From positions 1 to 64,000 of the forward strand of contig JAQGJP010000081.1 of assembly GCA_028290545.1 (NCBI GenBank): 64,000 nucleotides of DNA, given 5' to 3'. The notes under the pieces are model-generated. The model saw only the letters and a list, made by a program, of their open reading frames with translations, was not told where the DNA came from and did no database searches. Made by a program: the position numbers and the translations under genes. Positions 16,545-25,029 of this stretch are shown here, piece by piece. This DNA is from Rhizobium sp. Its GTDB lineage: Bacteria > Pseudomonadota > Alphaproteobacteria > Rhizobiales > Rhizobiaceae. The first letter of the stretch is position 1; each line of letters starts with the position of its first letter.

Positions 16545-17582
16545 TCAAAGGCCTCCGGGGCGCGGCAGCAGCAGCACCTGGTCGCTCCAGATGGTCGGGC
16601 GGATTTCTGTGATCGCGAAACCCGCCTTTCCTGCCAGCGGCTGGAAGCCCTTGAGCCCTCGCGGAATAAGCTTGATAGGGCTTTGCTCCATGATCCGGCG
16701 GCGCAAGTCGTCGTCGCGGGTGACGGAGCCGACAACGAATTGCGCGCCATGGCCGTTGGCGTTCAACGCTTTCAGGTTGGCGACGATCGCCCGGTCGCTG
16801 CCATATTCGAACAGGCCGCCCTCCGACGAGGCGGCGACGATCGCGCCACCGGCTGCCAGATCGCCGACCAGCCCAGCCAGCAGCGATGTCTCATCCCAGT
16901 TGTAGGTCCGGTGTTCGAAGGCGATGTCGTAGCCCGCAAGGGGCCGTCCCTCCTTCTGCATGGCGGCGAGTGCATTGCGGCCGAAAAACGCGCCGGTATC
17001 GTCCTGATCGAGCACATGCACGGTGATCTTCCGTTTCAACAACGCCGGATCGCGGCGTGACAGCAAGATCATGGCGTTCAGGCTGTCGATCGTCGGACCG
17101 CCGGCAATGTTGATCAGATGCAATGGCGTGCCGCTCGACGCCAGAAACGGCAAAAGTCCTTCCACGACCAGCTCGGCCATTTGCTGCGTTCTGAGCCTGA
17201 GATAGGTGACATGCGGGGAGGCTGCGAACCGGCGATCGACGGGGGTGTCATAGGGTGGCACCAGGTTTTCGGCGCCGAGCTTCATCACATAGGTCGTAAT
17301 GCCATCGAGGAATGTCCTGTCGCTGCCGAACAGCGCATTGACCAGGCGCGATTGCTCTGCCGCTGATTTCAGCATCCAGCGCATAACGAATTTCGGCACG
17401 AACTGCCGCTGCCACTCACTTCTAAGCAGCGCCTCTTTCAATCCCCGCAGCGATTCAGGATCGTCGGGCACGTGGAAACGCGGATTTGTGACATCGATCA
17501 CCGGCAAATCATAACCCTCGCGCGTCGCGGCATAGACCACGTCCGAGCCTTCGGATCCCGATTGCATGTCGCGCTTCGCCAT
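16545..17582 (-). CDS. Uncharacterised methyltransferase-like protein
   Basis: I do not recognise a named family. The 345 residues include a segment from about 150 to 190 (LINIAGGPTIDSLNA, then ITVHVLDQD) that resembles motif I and the acidic loop after beta-2 of a class I S-adenosylmethionine-dependent methyltransferase, with AIVAASSEGG near 250 as a possible motif IV region. There is no signal peptide or membrane helix. The start ATG at 17582 gives a leader MAKRDMQSG. The gene is convergent with pgm and probably transcribed alone. The substrate is unknown and the methyltransferase assignment is an inference from motif shape. Confidence 0.6.
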   Translation of the reverse strand: MAKRDMQSGSEGSDVVYAATREGYDLPVIDVTNPRFHVPDDPESLRGLKEALLRSEWQRQFVPKFVMRWMLKSAAEQSRLVNALFGSDRTFLDGITTYVMKLGAENLVPPYDTPVDRRFAASPHVTYLRLRTQQMAELVVEGLLPFLASSGTPLHLINIAGGPTIDSLNAMILLSRRDPALLKRKITVHVLDQDDTGAFFGRNALAAMQKEGRPLAGYDIAFEHRTYNWDETSLLAGLVGDLAAGGAIVAASSEGGLFEYGSDRAIVANLKALNANGHGAQFVVGSVTRDDDLRRRIMEQSPIKLIPRGLKGFQPLAGKAGFAITEIRPTIWSDQVLLLPRPGGL

Positions 17583-17762
17583 CCACGTAAGCCGCTGCTG
17601 TCTCCAGGCCGCAATTGTCGCACCATGGCATGAAAAAAGAAATCGCTACGTTCAGCTGTTCCGCATTTTCCGTCGCGAGGTCAAATGACCGGACAGGATA
17701 GTGGAGGATGACATCCGCGGGGTCGTCAAAATGCCCGAACGCTGCCCAAACACTCATATAAA

Positions 17763-17776
17763 TTGGAAACGATACA
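17763..17776 (+). promoter_or_regulatory. Possible auxiliary LacI-type operator
   Basis: TTGGAAACGATACA shares the GAAACGATA core with the candidate operator at 32075-32088 and lies about 119 bases upstream of the operator overlapping the SDR/ABC promoter. It could serve looping or act on the oppositely oriented methyltransferase-like gene. It is a single half-site match without a clear dyad. Confidence 0.35.
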
Positions 17777-17868
17777 GGCAGGACATCTACACCAGCAACG
17801 ATTTATGCTCATAAATTTCAATTATTTAATGATGAATTCTTTACTTTTTGGCACTCTTTCCGAATTCC

Positions 17869-17897
17869 TTGACACAATTATTGGAAACGTTATTATT
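17869..17897 (+). promoter_or_regulatory. Promoter with overlapping LacI-type operator before the SDR/ABC operon
   Basis: TTGACA (17869-17874) and TATTAT (17891-17896) are 16 bases apart, a near-consensus promoter. TTGGAAACGTTATTATT (17881-17897) overlaps the -10 box and carries the GAAACGTTAT core shared with the other operators of this island, so a bound repressor would block polymerase. The remainder of the gap 17583-17958 is AT-rich with no gene I can support. The SDR gene follows with a strong GGAGGAG site at 17947-17953. Confidence 0.7.
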
Positions 17898-17958
17898 TCC
17901 GTCCATGCGCTGACGTTGACGAGGAGGTCAGCAGCGCAGGTCCAGCGGAGGAGTTGGC

Positions 17959-18726
17959 ATGCGAGGCCTGAAAGGGAAGATCGCCGCCGTGACAGGGGCA
18001 GGCTCCGGCATAGGCCAGGCCGCAGCCGAGCGGCTTGGCGAGGAAGGCTGCAAGGTCGCGGTTCTCGACATCAACGAGGCCGGGGCGCGGACGACTGTCG
18101 ATCACATCACGGCGGCTGGCGGCGAAGCGATCGCCATCAGGACCGATGTCAGCGACGAGGCAAGCGTCGAAGCCGCCTTCGCCGAGATCGTCAGGCGTTT
18201 TGGCCGGCTGGATATTCTCGTCTCCAATGCCGGCATATTCTCCGGCGAGCGTGACGACAAGGTCGATGACCTCAGGAAGGAAATCTGGGATGAGATCGTC
18301 GGCGTCAACCTGACCGGCATGTATCTTTCCTGCAAGCACGGCGTCAGGACGATCAAGGCGACCGCCGGCAAGGGCTCGGTGGTGCTGACGGGATCGCCGA
18401 CCGGCATGTCCGGCTGCACGCCGGCGAACGTCGCCTATGGCTCGTCGAAGGGGGGCGTCCATGGCCTGTCGCGGATCATGGCCGTCGACCATGCGCCCGA
18501 AGGCATCCGCGTCAATGTGGTGGTGCCCGGCTTTACGCTGACGCCGATCGTCCGCGAACTCGTCGCCGACCCCAAGGTCTACGAGTGGCAGATCCAGAAC
18601 ATACCACTGAAGCGCGGCGCCGAACCGGAGGAAATCGCCGGCGCGGTGGCGTTTCTCGCCTCCGACGACGCGTCCTACATGACCGGCTCGTTCATGTTCG
18701 TCGACGGCGGCCTGACCGCCATCTGA
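17959..18726 (+). CDS. Short-chain dehydrogenase/reductase (SDR)
   Basis: This 255-residue classical SDR has the NAD(P)-binding TGAGSGIG motif near residue 12, an acidic Asp at the end of beta-2 (VLDI) that favours NAD, the NAG motif (SNAGIF), and the catalytic Ser with Tyr-x-x-x-Lys as YGSSK. It starts at the ATG after GGAGGAG. It is the first gene of an operon with a complete sugar ABC transporter, so it probably oxidises the imported sugar or a derived hydroxy acid. The exact substrate cannot be told from sequence. Confidence 0.88.
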   Translation: MRGLKGKIAAVTGAGSGIGQAAAERLGEEGCKVAVLDINEAGARTTVDHITAAGGEAIAIRTDVSDEASVEAAFAEIVRRFGRLDILVSNAGIFSGERDDKVDDLRKEIWDEIVGVNLTGMYLSCKHGVRTIKATAGKGSVVLTGSPTGMSGCTPANVAYGSSKGGVHGLSRIMAVDHAPEGIRVNVVVPGFTLTPIVRELVADPKVYEWQIQNIPLKRGAEPEEIAGAVAFLASDDASYMTGSFMFVDGGLTAI

Positions 18727-18767
18727 ACGTATCGCATACGCAATAACAACTCAGGGAGGAACAGGAA

Positions 18768-19838
18768 ATGGCATTGGCTACGCTGAAATCCACATTGATG
18801 CTGAGCGCGATCGCAGTCGTCTTCGGCATCTCGAATGCGAAGGCCGAGGACATCACCATAGGCTTCGTCGCACATGCACAGGGCGACCCCTTCGTCCAGC
18901 AGATCCAGGACGGCGCGCAGGCCGCCGCCACCGATCTCGGCGTCAAGCTGGTCGTCGCACAGCAGCCGGGCGGCGCGCCGGAAGGCCAGTTGAAACTCGT
19001 GCAGAATTTCGCCAATTCCGGCGCACAGGCGGTCGTCACCTCCGTGCCCGGGGAATCCATGGCCAAGGGCCTGAACGAGATCATCGACAGCGGCGTACCG
19101 ATCGTGCAGTTCAATCTGCTCTCGACTGGGGTCAACGCCCCCTACGTCGGGGAAAAATCGGTCGAAAGCGGCCGTATCCTCGGCCGCATGATCGTCGACA
19201 AGCTCGGTGGCGACGGCGCCAAGGGCACCGTCATCCTCGGCAATTGCTTTCCGGGTTTCCCGGTTCTCGAAAACCGCGCCAAAGGCGTTCAGGAATCGCT
19301 GAAGAAGGCTGCCGGCCTCAACGTCATCGGCCCATTCGACGTCAAGGTTTCCGCTGTCGACAACTATAACCGCTGGGAACAGCTCTATGCCGCCAACCCG
19401 GATGCGGTAGCGTTGGTCGGCCTTTGTGCGCCCGATATCACCAGCCTCGGCAAGCTGAATGCCGCCAACGGCGACAAGTTCGTGGCCGGCGGCTATGACC
19501 TGACGGAACTCAACCTCAAGGCCGTCAAGGAAGGCCATGCCTATGTGACGATCGGCCAGAGCGCCTTCGTGCAGGGTTATCTGCCGGTGGCCCTCGCCGT
19601 CAATGCGATAAAGGGCGGCAAGAAGCTGGGACCCGGCTTCTACAATGCAGGCTCGCAGATCGTCACCGCCGACAAGGTCGATATGGGCAACGGCCTGCCG
19701 GCAATCTCGTTTGAGGAGGCGCAGAAGCTCGCGGCCGACCCTGCGGCGACGGCGGCCTATTACAAGGATTGGACCAAGTCGCTGACATCAGACATGCTTT
19801 CCGCCAACCCGCCGCCGATCTCGGCCGAATCCGAATGA
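18768..19838 (+). CDS. Sugar ABC transporter, periplasmic binding protein
   Basis: The 356-residue precursor has a signal peptide (about 1-25, ending SNAKA before EDITIGF) and a type I periplasmic binding fold of the ribose/LacI class, starting with the ITIGFVAHAQGDPFVQQIQDG strand-helix unit. A strong GGGAGGAA site precedes the start. It follows the SDR by 41 bases and precedes the ATPase gene by 18 bases. It captures the substrate in the periplasm for the permease encoded two genes downstream. The protein lies closer to the broad substrate-binding family of RbsB/TorT-like proteins than to a named sugar binder. Confidence 0.88.
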   Translation: MALATLKSTLMLSAIAVVFGISNAKAEDITIGFVAHAQGDPFVQQIQDGAQAAATDLGVKLVVAQQPGGAPEGQLKLVQNFANSGAQAVVTSVPGESMAKGLNEIIDSGVPIVQFNLLSTGVNAPYVGEKSVESGRILGRMIVDKLGGDGAKGTVILGNCFPGFPVLENRAKGVQESLKKAAGLNVIGPFDVKVSAVDNYNRWEQLYAANPDAVALVGLCAPDITSLGKLNAANGDKFVAGGYDLTELNLKAVKEGHAYVTIGQSAFVQGYLPVALAVNAIKGGKKLGPGFYNAGSQIVTADKVDMGNGLPAISFEEAQKLAADPAATAAYYKDWTKSLTSDMLSANPPPISAESE

Positions 19839-19856
19839 TCCGACGGCCTAGAGCCC

Positions 19857-21401
19857 ATGCCTGACCAGCCAATGATCTCCGTGCACAACCTCGCCAAACG
19901 CTACGGCGGGGTTGTTGCGCTCGAAGACATGAGCCTCAGCGTCGCCAGCGGCACCATCCATGCCGTGGTCGGCGAGAATGGCGCCGGCAAATCGACGCTG
20001 ATGAAAGTGCTGGCCGGTGTCGTCAAACCCGATACCGGCAGCATCGAGATCGATGGTCAGGCGGTGGCCATCGACAGCGTCAATGCCGCCCGCCAGCATG
20101 GCATCGGCATGGTCTATCAGGAACTCAGCCTGTTTCCCGAACGCTCGGTGCTCGCCAACCTGTTCGTCAACCGCGAGCCGCTGCAACACGGCTTCATCTC
20201 CAAGAGGGCGATGGAGGACAGGAGCCGCGACCTGCTCGCCCAACTCGGCTTGAATGTCGATGTGCATGCACCGGTCAGCCGGCTCAGCGTTGGGGAACAG
20301 CAACTGGTCGAACTCTGCCGGGTCTTGCTCGAAAACCCACGGCTGCTGATCTTGGATGAGCCGAATTCGGCCCTCAATCAGCGCGAGACCGAGCGGCTGT
20401 TCACCGTGCTGCGCGGCCTCAGGACACGCGGCATCACCATGCTCTATGTCTCGCACCGGCTGGAGGAAGTCTTCTCAATTTCCGACCGCGTCACCATCAC
20501 TCGTAACGGCCGCGACGTGCTGACGAAAGATCGTTTGGTACTGACCATCCCCGAGGTGATCGAAGGCATGATCGGCCAGCAACGCGAGGCACTGTTCCCG
20601 CCTGCCCTGCCTCGAAAAGCCGGCGCGAAAAATCAGCAGATCCAGGTGTCGGGCCTGAGCGGCGGACGGCTGAGCGATATCAGTTTCACCGCCCGATCCG
20701 GCGAGATCGTCGGCCTGGCCGGCCTCGAGGGTTCGGGTGTATCGGACCTGCTGGAAATGTTGTTCGGCATGCGGCATGCGCGCAGCGGCGCGGTCAGTTT
20801 CCCCGATGGCCGTGGCATTCCGAGAAGTCCCACCGAAGCCGCCCGCCGGCAGGTCTGCCTCGTACCGGCCGATCGCCGGCATCACGGATTGATGCTCGAC
20901 AAATCCATCCTGTTCAACATTTCCAATGTCGTCGTCGGCGCGCGCGATGGTGGCTCTCCATGGTTCCTGCCCAAGGTCGCACTTGCCCGCGCCAACCGGC
21001 AGATCACCGCGATGCGCATCAAGGGCGCGCCGCATGCGCCGGTCAACTCGCTTTCCGGCGGCAACCAGCAAAAGGTGGTGATCGGCAAATGGCTGGAGAT
21101 CGGCCCTGAGGTTTTCCTGCTCGACGACCCTACCCGCGGCGTCGACGTCGGCGCCAAGCGCGAGATCTATGGCCTGATCCGGCAGATGTCGGCCGAGGGC
21201 GGCATCGTGCTGTTCGCATCGACCGAATTGCCCGAACTGATCGGTCTCTGCGACCGGATCCTCGTGATCTATCAGGGCCGTCTCGCCGGCGAGGTCGCAG
21301 CCAGGGATATGGACACGAAGACCGTCCTGCACCTCACCAATACCGGCGAAATGCCGGCCCGCAGCGCCACCAACGACAATAGCAGGACGGATATGGCATG
21401 A
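19857..21401 (+). CDS. Sugar ABC transporter, duplicated ATP-binding protein
   Basis: The 514-residue protein has two ATPase halves, as in RbsA/MglA. The first half has GENGAGKST, signature LSVGEQQLVEL and Walker B LLILDEPNSAL; the second has a degenerate Walker A (GLEGSGVSD), signature LSGGNQQKVVIGKW and Walker B FLLDDPTRGVD. The degenerate second Walker A is normal in this family. It drives import by the permease whose gene overlaps it by four bases (ATGA at 21398-21401). Confidence 0.92.
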   Translation: MPDQPMISVHNLAKRYGGVVALEDMSLSVASGTIHAVVGENGAGKSTLMKVLAGVVKPDTGSIEIDGQAVAIDSVNAARQHGIGMVYQELSLFPERSVLANLFVNREPLQHGFISKRAMEDRSRDLLAQLGLNVDVHAPVSRLSVGEQQLVELCRVLLENPRLLILDEPNSALNQRETERLFTVLRGLRTRGITMLYVSHRLEEVFSISDRVTITRNGRDVLTKDRLVLTIPEVIEGMIGQQREALFPPALPRKAGAKNQQIQVSGLSGGRLSDISFTARSGEIVGLAGLEGSGVSDLLEMLFGMRHARSGAVSFPDGRGIPRSPTEAARRQVCLVPADRRHHGLMLDKSILFNISNVVVGARDGGSPWFLPKVALARANRQITAMRIKGAPHAPVNSLSGGNQQKVVIGKWLEIGPEVFLLDDPTRGVDVGAKREIYGLIRQMSAEGGIVLFASTELPELIGLCDRILVIYQGRLAGEVAARDMDTKTVLHLTNTGEMPARSATNDNSRTDMA

Positions 21402-22417
21402 CAGACATCGAGCCAACCAAGGCCCCTGCCCGTCCAGCCAGGCGGCGCTTCCGCATGCCGGACGAAATCGGCGTCATCGTCGCCCTGCTGGCAATGGTCG
21501 CGATCATCGGCATGGCACGGCCGCGCTTTCTCAATCCGATCAATCTGTTCTCGCTGCTCGGCAACACCACCTTCCTCGGCATGCTGGCGGTCGGCATGGT
21601 CTTCCTGCTGGCCGTGCGCGAGATCGATCTTTCCGTCGGCTGGATATTCAATTTCTCGGCAGTCGTGGCGGCACTGCTGATGGTGGCGGGCCTCGACCCC
21701 TGGATCGCCGCCTTCGCAGGCATCCTGTTCGGGGCCGGACTTGGCCTCGTCAACGGCCTGATCGCGGTGACATTGCGGCTGCCGGCGATCATCGTCACGC
21801 TCGGCACCTATTCGATGTTCCAGGGACTATCATTGGTGGTCAACCAGGGCCGTGCGATCGTGCCGTCCGACCAGAGCAGCACGTTCTTTTCGGTGATCTC
21901 GCAGAAACTGTTCGGTGTCGTCCCCGTCGCGGTGATCATCTTCGTCGCGTTGGCGATCGCCATGCATCTCGTGCTGCATCACACCCGCTTCGGCTACCGG
22001 GTGCAGGCGGTCGGCAGCAATCCCGAAGCCGCCGCCCATGCCGGCATTCCGACAGCACTTGTCCGATTGCAGACGCTGGTGCTGATGGGAGCTATCTGCG
22101 GTCTTTCGGGCGTCATGTATGTCGGCTTTCGCGGCGCGATCGACCCGAACGAGGGCAGCGATTTCATGCTGGTGGTGATCGCCGCCGCCATTATCGGCGG
22201 CACGCCTCTCTCCGGCGGCCATGGCACGATCATCGGCGCTGTTGTCGGCATGATGATCATCCAGGTTATATCAAGCGGCCTGATCTTCTTCGGCATCGAT
22301 GCGACCTGGAGCACCTTCTTCACCGGCGCCGTCACCGTGCTCGCGGTTTCGCTTGATCGCCTGATCAAGGTCCAGCGTGTCCGCCGCGCTGACCGGCGGC
22401 GCGAGGCGCTGCACTGA
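21398..22417 (+). CDS. Sugar ABC transporter, permease (RbsC-like)
   Basis: A 339-residue inner-membrane protein with eight to ten hydrophobic segments and the family motif around residue 255-275 (AAIIGGTPLSGGHGTIIGAVVG), which contacts the ATPase. It completes the binding protein-ATPase-permease set of the first transporter. Its start overlaps the ATPase stop by four bases. The gene ends three bases from the stop of the convergent LacI-type regulator. Confidence 0.92.
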   Translation: MTDIEPTKAPARPARRRFRMPDEIGVIVALLAMVAIIGMARPRFLNPINLFSLLGNTTFLGMLAVGMVFLLAVREIDLSVGWIFNFSAVVAALLMVAGLDPWIAAFAGILFGAGLGLVNGLIAVTLRLPAIIVTLGTYSMFQGLSLVVNQGRAIVPSDQSSTFFSVISQKLFGVVPVAVIIFVALAIAMHLVLHHTRFGYRVQAVGSNPEAAAHAGIPTALVRLQTLVLMGAICGLSGVMYVGFRGAIDPNEGSDFMLVVIAAAIIGGTPLSGGHGTIIGAVVGMMIIQVISSGLIFFGIDATWSTFFTGAVTVLAVSLDRLIKVQRVRRADRRREALH

Positions 22418-22420
22418 AGG

Positions 22421-23449
22421 TTATTTGCGAACAGGCAGACAGGACCCGCCCATGATCAGATGTGTCGGAAAAGCGATGCGTTGCACAGCACGATCGCCTT
22501 TGCCATCCAGCCGCTCCAGCAACAGTTGCGCCGCCGTCCGGCCAATATCTTCGACCGGCCGATCGATCAGCGTTATCGGGCCGGGATAAAGCATGGCCAC
22601 ATCGGATCGGTCGCAGGCGATCAGCGATATATCGTTCGGTACCGAGACCCCCTGCTGCTGCATGGCGCGGAGAACGCCGACCAGGATGCGGTTGCCGGCG
22701 GCGATGATCGCAGTTGGACGTTCGGGCATTTGCAGCAAGGTCGTCGCTTCGCGAAAACCGTAGTCCGCCGACAGGCTTTGCGAGCGGATCAAGTCGCGCG
22801 GCACGGGCAGGCCGGCCCGCTCGAAAGCCTCGACGAAACCACGCACGCGCTCGCGGCCCGGCCTGATATCGCTGCCGGCGGTAATGATGGCGATGCGCCG
22901 ATGTCCGAGTTCGATCAGGTAGTTGGTCGCCTGACGCAGGCCGGTCGCGTGTTCCGTCAGCACCGCATCGATGTCGAGCGGAATGTCGCGATCGAGCAGC
23001 ACGCCGGGGATCTTGAGTTCCTTGAGACGTTTGATTGTGCGCGCGTCCTGCTCGTTGTTCAAGGTCATGATCACGCCATCGGCGCGGCCATGCTGCAACA
23101 TGTCGATGGCCGCCGCCTCTTCGCTGGCCCGGCCATTGGTGCTGACGAGATAGAGCGAAAAGCCCTTCTCGCGCATTTCCGCGTCCACCGCCTTGAAACA
23201 GCTCGCATGCCAGGGATTGGCGATGTCGTCGATCACGAAACCGACGGTCATCGTGTTCCGGCGGCGCATGTTCTGCGCGCGGAAATCCGGCGTGAAACCG
23301 AGCGACTGGATCGCCGCCCGCACCTTGCCGAGTGTATCCGGCTTGACCGTATCCGGAGCGTTGAGACTGCGTGAAACGGTTCCGACAGAGACGCCGGAAA
23401 CACGCGCCACATCCCGTATCGTCGCTTTCTTGTCTAGGCCTTTCGTCAC
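22421..23449 (-). CDS. LacI-family transcriptional regulator
   Basis: I chose the GTG at 23449, which follows AGGGGAC by a few bases and begins just before the helix-turn-helix (TIRDVARVSGVSVGTVSRSLN); this gives about 342 residues. The rest is a periplasmic-binding-like effector domain for a sugar or sugar acid. The gene is convergent with the first ABC operon and divergent from the enolase-superfamily gene at 23635. A near-perfect GAAACGTTTC palindrome lies between them, so it probably controls both itself and the neighbour. Similar palindromes at the island's other promoters suggest that it is the regulator of the whole island. Confidence 0.92.
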   Translation of the reverse strand: MTKGLDKKATIRDVARVSGVSVGTVSRSLNAPDTVKPDTLGKVRAAIQSLGFTPDFRAQNMRRRNTMTVGFVIDDIANPWHASCFKAVDAEMREKGFSLYLVSTNGRASEEAAAIDMLQHGRADGVIMTLNNEQDARTIKRLKELKIPGVLLDRDIPLDIDAVLTEHATGLRQATNYLIELGHRRIAIITAGSDIRPGRERVRGFVEAFERAGLPVPRDLIRSQSLSADYGFREATTLLQMPERPTAIIAAGNRILVGVLRAMQQQGVSVPNDISLIACDRSDVAMLYPGPITLIDRPVEDIGRTAAQLLLERLDGKGDRAVQRIAFPTHLIMGGSCLPVRK

Positions 23450-23566
23450 GCCTGTCCCCTTATCGACGCAATGCCTTTGTTCGTGCCAAGTCGCCGAAAC
23501 CATTGCGAAACCCAAATCTTGCGTCACTTATATCATGGCAGCGGGAGATATGCGACGGGATATAAC

Positions 23567-23609
23567 TTGACCTTTTGCAAGCAATTGGATAATTATGGAA
23601 ACGTTTCAA
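23567..23609 (+). promoter_or_regulatory. Promoter and LacI-type operator between lacI and the enolase gene
   Basis: TGGAAACGTTTCAA (23596-23609) is a near-perfect palindrome about C23602/G23603. It follows a possible promoter with TTGACC at 23567-23572 and GATAAT (23588-23593) or TAATTA (23590-23595). The operator would cover the start site of the enolase gene at 23635 and lies upstream of the divergent lacI gene. Confidence 0.65.
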
Positions 23610-23634
23610 TTTCATCTCGGGATTTGACTGATCC

Positions 23635-24756
23635 ATGGTCGCGCCACTCAAAATCGAACGCATCGAATGCGTACCCCTTTGCATGCCTCTGCCTCGCACC
23701 TTCCGGGGCAGCTATTATTACATGACTCATCGATGCACCATCATCACGCGCATCTACACCTCGGGAGGCATTGTCGGCGAAGTCTATAACGGCGACGAGT
23801 TCGAAACCCAGGCCGAAGTCGTCAAGATCATCCTGGAGGAAATAGCGCCAAGACTTATCGGCATGGACGCCTTCAATATCGAAGGCTGCTGGGAGGAAAT
23901 GCGCAAACCGAGCTACAATATCCTTCGCGACCGCAAGCTGGCCATGTGCGCCCAGGCCTGCGTCGATTCCGCGCTTTGGGACACGGTCGGCAAGGCTCTG
24001 GACGTGCCGCTCTACAAGATGTGGGGTGGCTATCGAGACAAGTTGCCGGTCATCTGCATCGCCGGATATTATGAGGAAAACAAGACGTTGGCGGATTTCG
24101 GCCGCGAGATGGAAGATATCCGCGCCGCCGGCTATTCGGGGTGCAAATTCAAGATCGGTGGCCGCACGCCCAGGGAAGATGCCGAGCGCGTCCGCGCCGC
24201 GCGCAGTGCTGCCGGAGATGATTTCGTGCTGATCGTCGATGCCAACCAAGGCTGGTCTCTCCGGGAGGCTGTGGAGTTCTCACGATATGCCCAGGATCTC
24301 AATATCCGCTGGTTCGAGGAGCCGGTGCGCTGGTACAATGACCGCCTCGACATGTCGGCCGCCCGCAGCCAGATGGGCATTCCGGTTGCTGCCGGCCAAA
24401 GCGAAATCAGCCGCGCCGGATGCCGCGACCTGATGATGTCGGGCGCCATTGACGTCTGCAACTTCGACGCCAGTTGGGGCGGCGGGCCGACCGAATGGCG
24501 GCGCGTGGCGGCGTTGGCGCAGAGCTTTACCGTCGAAATGGGTCACCACGAAGAGCCGCAAATCTCCGCGCATCTGCTCGCCTCGATCCCGAACGGTACG
24601 TATTTGGAAACGTTTCATCCGGATCGCGACCCGATGTTCTACGCGCTGGTCGCCAACCGCTCGAAATTCGACAACGGCTATTATGACGTGCCGCAAGGCC
24701 CGGGATTCGGGCTGGTTCTCGATGAGGCCACGATCAGGAAATACACGGTGAATTGA
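23635..24756 (+). CDS. Enolase superfamily enzyme, mandelate racemase subgroup
   Basis: The 373-residue protein abstracts a proton alpha to a carboxylate, as acid-sugar dehydratases or racemases do. Likely catalytic residues are Lys171 and Lys173 (KFK), metal ligands Asp202 (DANQGW), Glu228 (WFEEP) and Glu257 (AGQSE), and the Asp278/His304 pair. The KxK motif and His-Asp pair place it in the mandelate racemase subgroup. It is transcribed divergently from lacI with an operator between. A dehydratase of an imported aldonate is likely by context, but a racemase or epimerase is possible. Confidence 0.85.
   Translation: MVAPLKIERIECVPLCMPLPRTFRGSYYYMTHRCTIITRIYTSGGIVGEVYNGDEFETQAEVVKIILEEIAPRLIGMDAFNIEGCWEEMRKPSYNILRDRKLAMCAQACVDSALWDTVGKALDVPLYKMWGGYRDKLPVICIAGYYEENKTLADFGREMEDIRAAGYSGCKFKIGGRTPREDAERVRAARSAAGDDFVLIVDANQGWSLREAVEFSRYAQDLNIRWFEEPVRWYNDRLDMSAARSQMGIPVAAGQSEISRAGCRDLMMSGAIDVCNFDASWGGGPTEWRRVAALAQSFTVEMGHHEEPQISAHLLASIPNGTYLETFHPDRDPMFYALVANRSKFDNGYYDVPQGPGFGLVLDEATIRKYTVN
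24605..24618 (+). promoter_or_regulatory. LacI-type operator-like palindrome inside the enolase gene
   Basis: TGGAAACGTTTCAT shares the 12-base core GGAAACGTTTCA with the operator at 23596-23609, yet it lies near the 3' end of the coding region about 1 kb downstream. It could be an auxiliary looping site or a coincidence of the encoded Glu-Thr-Phe-His. Confidence 0.35.
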
Positions 24757-24858
24757 GGTTTGGGATTCGCAATTGAAGGCCACCCCTCACCAAGCGCGGC
24801 CTCCCGGCGTTGCTACAACGGCAACGTCGCGATTGCCCGCACCGGCGTCGCAAGCTCC

Positions 24859-24881
24859 TCCTCGCCCCTTGTGGGAGAGGA
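24859..24881. terminator. Hairpin between convergent enolase and ABC genes
   Basis: An imperfect stem (CCTCGCCC at 24860-24867 with GGGAGAGG at 24873-24880) with a 5-base loop lies between two convergent units. It lacks a T-run, but its C-rich/G-rich form resembles intergenic repeats common in rhizobial genomes. The rest of the 24757-25029 gap contains no gene I can support. Confidence 0.4.
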
Positions 24882-25029
24882 AGCAAAATCATGATGTTAG
24901 GAAATGCGGAACGAAGGTTGCCACTCGCAGGACAGTCGGTGTATTTTCTAACGTCTTGACTTTGCAGGTGAGAGGCTAACGTTCAAATACCAATCGCAAT
25001 GCCAAAAAATCGCCATTGCCAGGGCACCC

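Noticed and set aside
17763-18254. Open frame spanning the promoter and start of the first SDR
   Set aside because: It runs through the promoter, operator and ribosome site and conflicts with the well-supported SDR gene.
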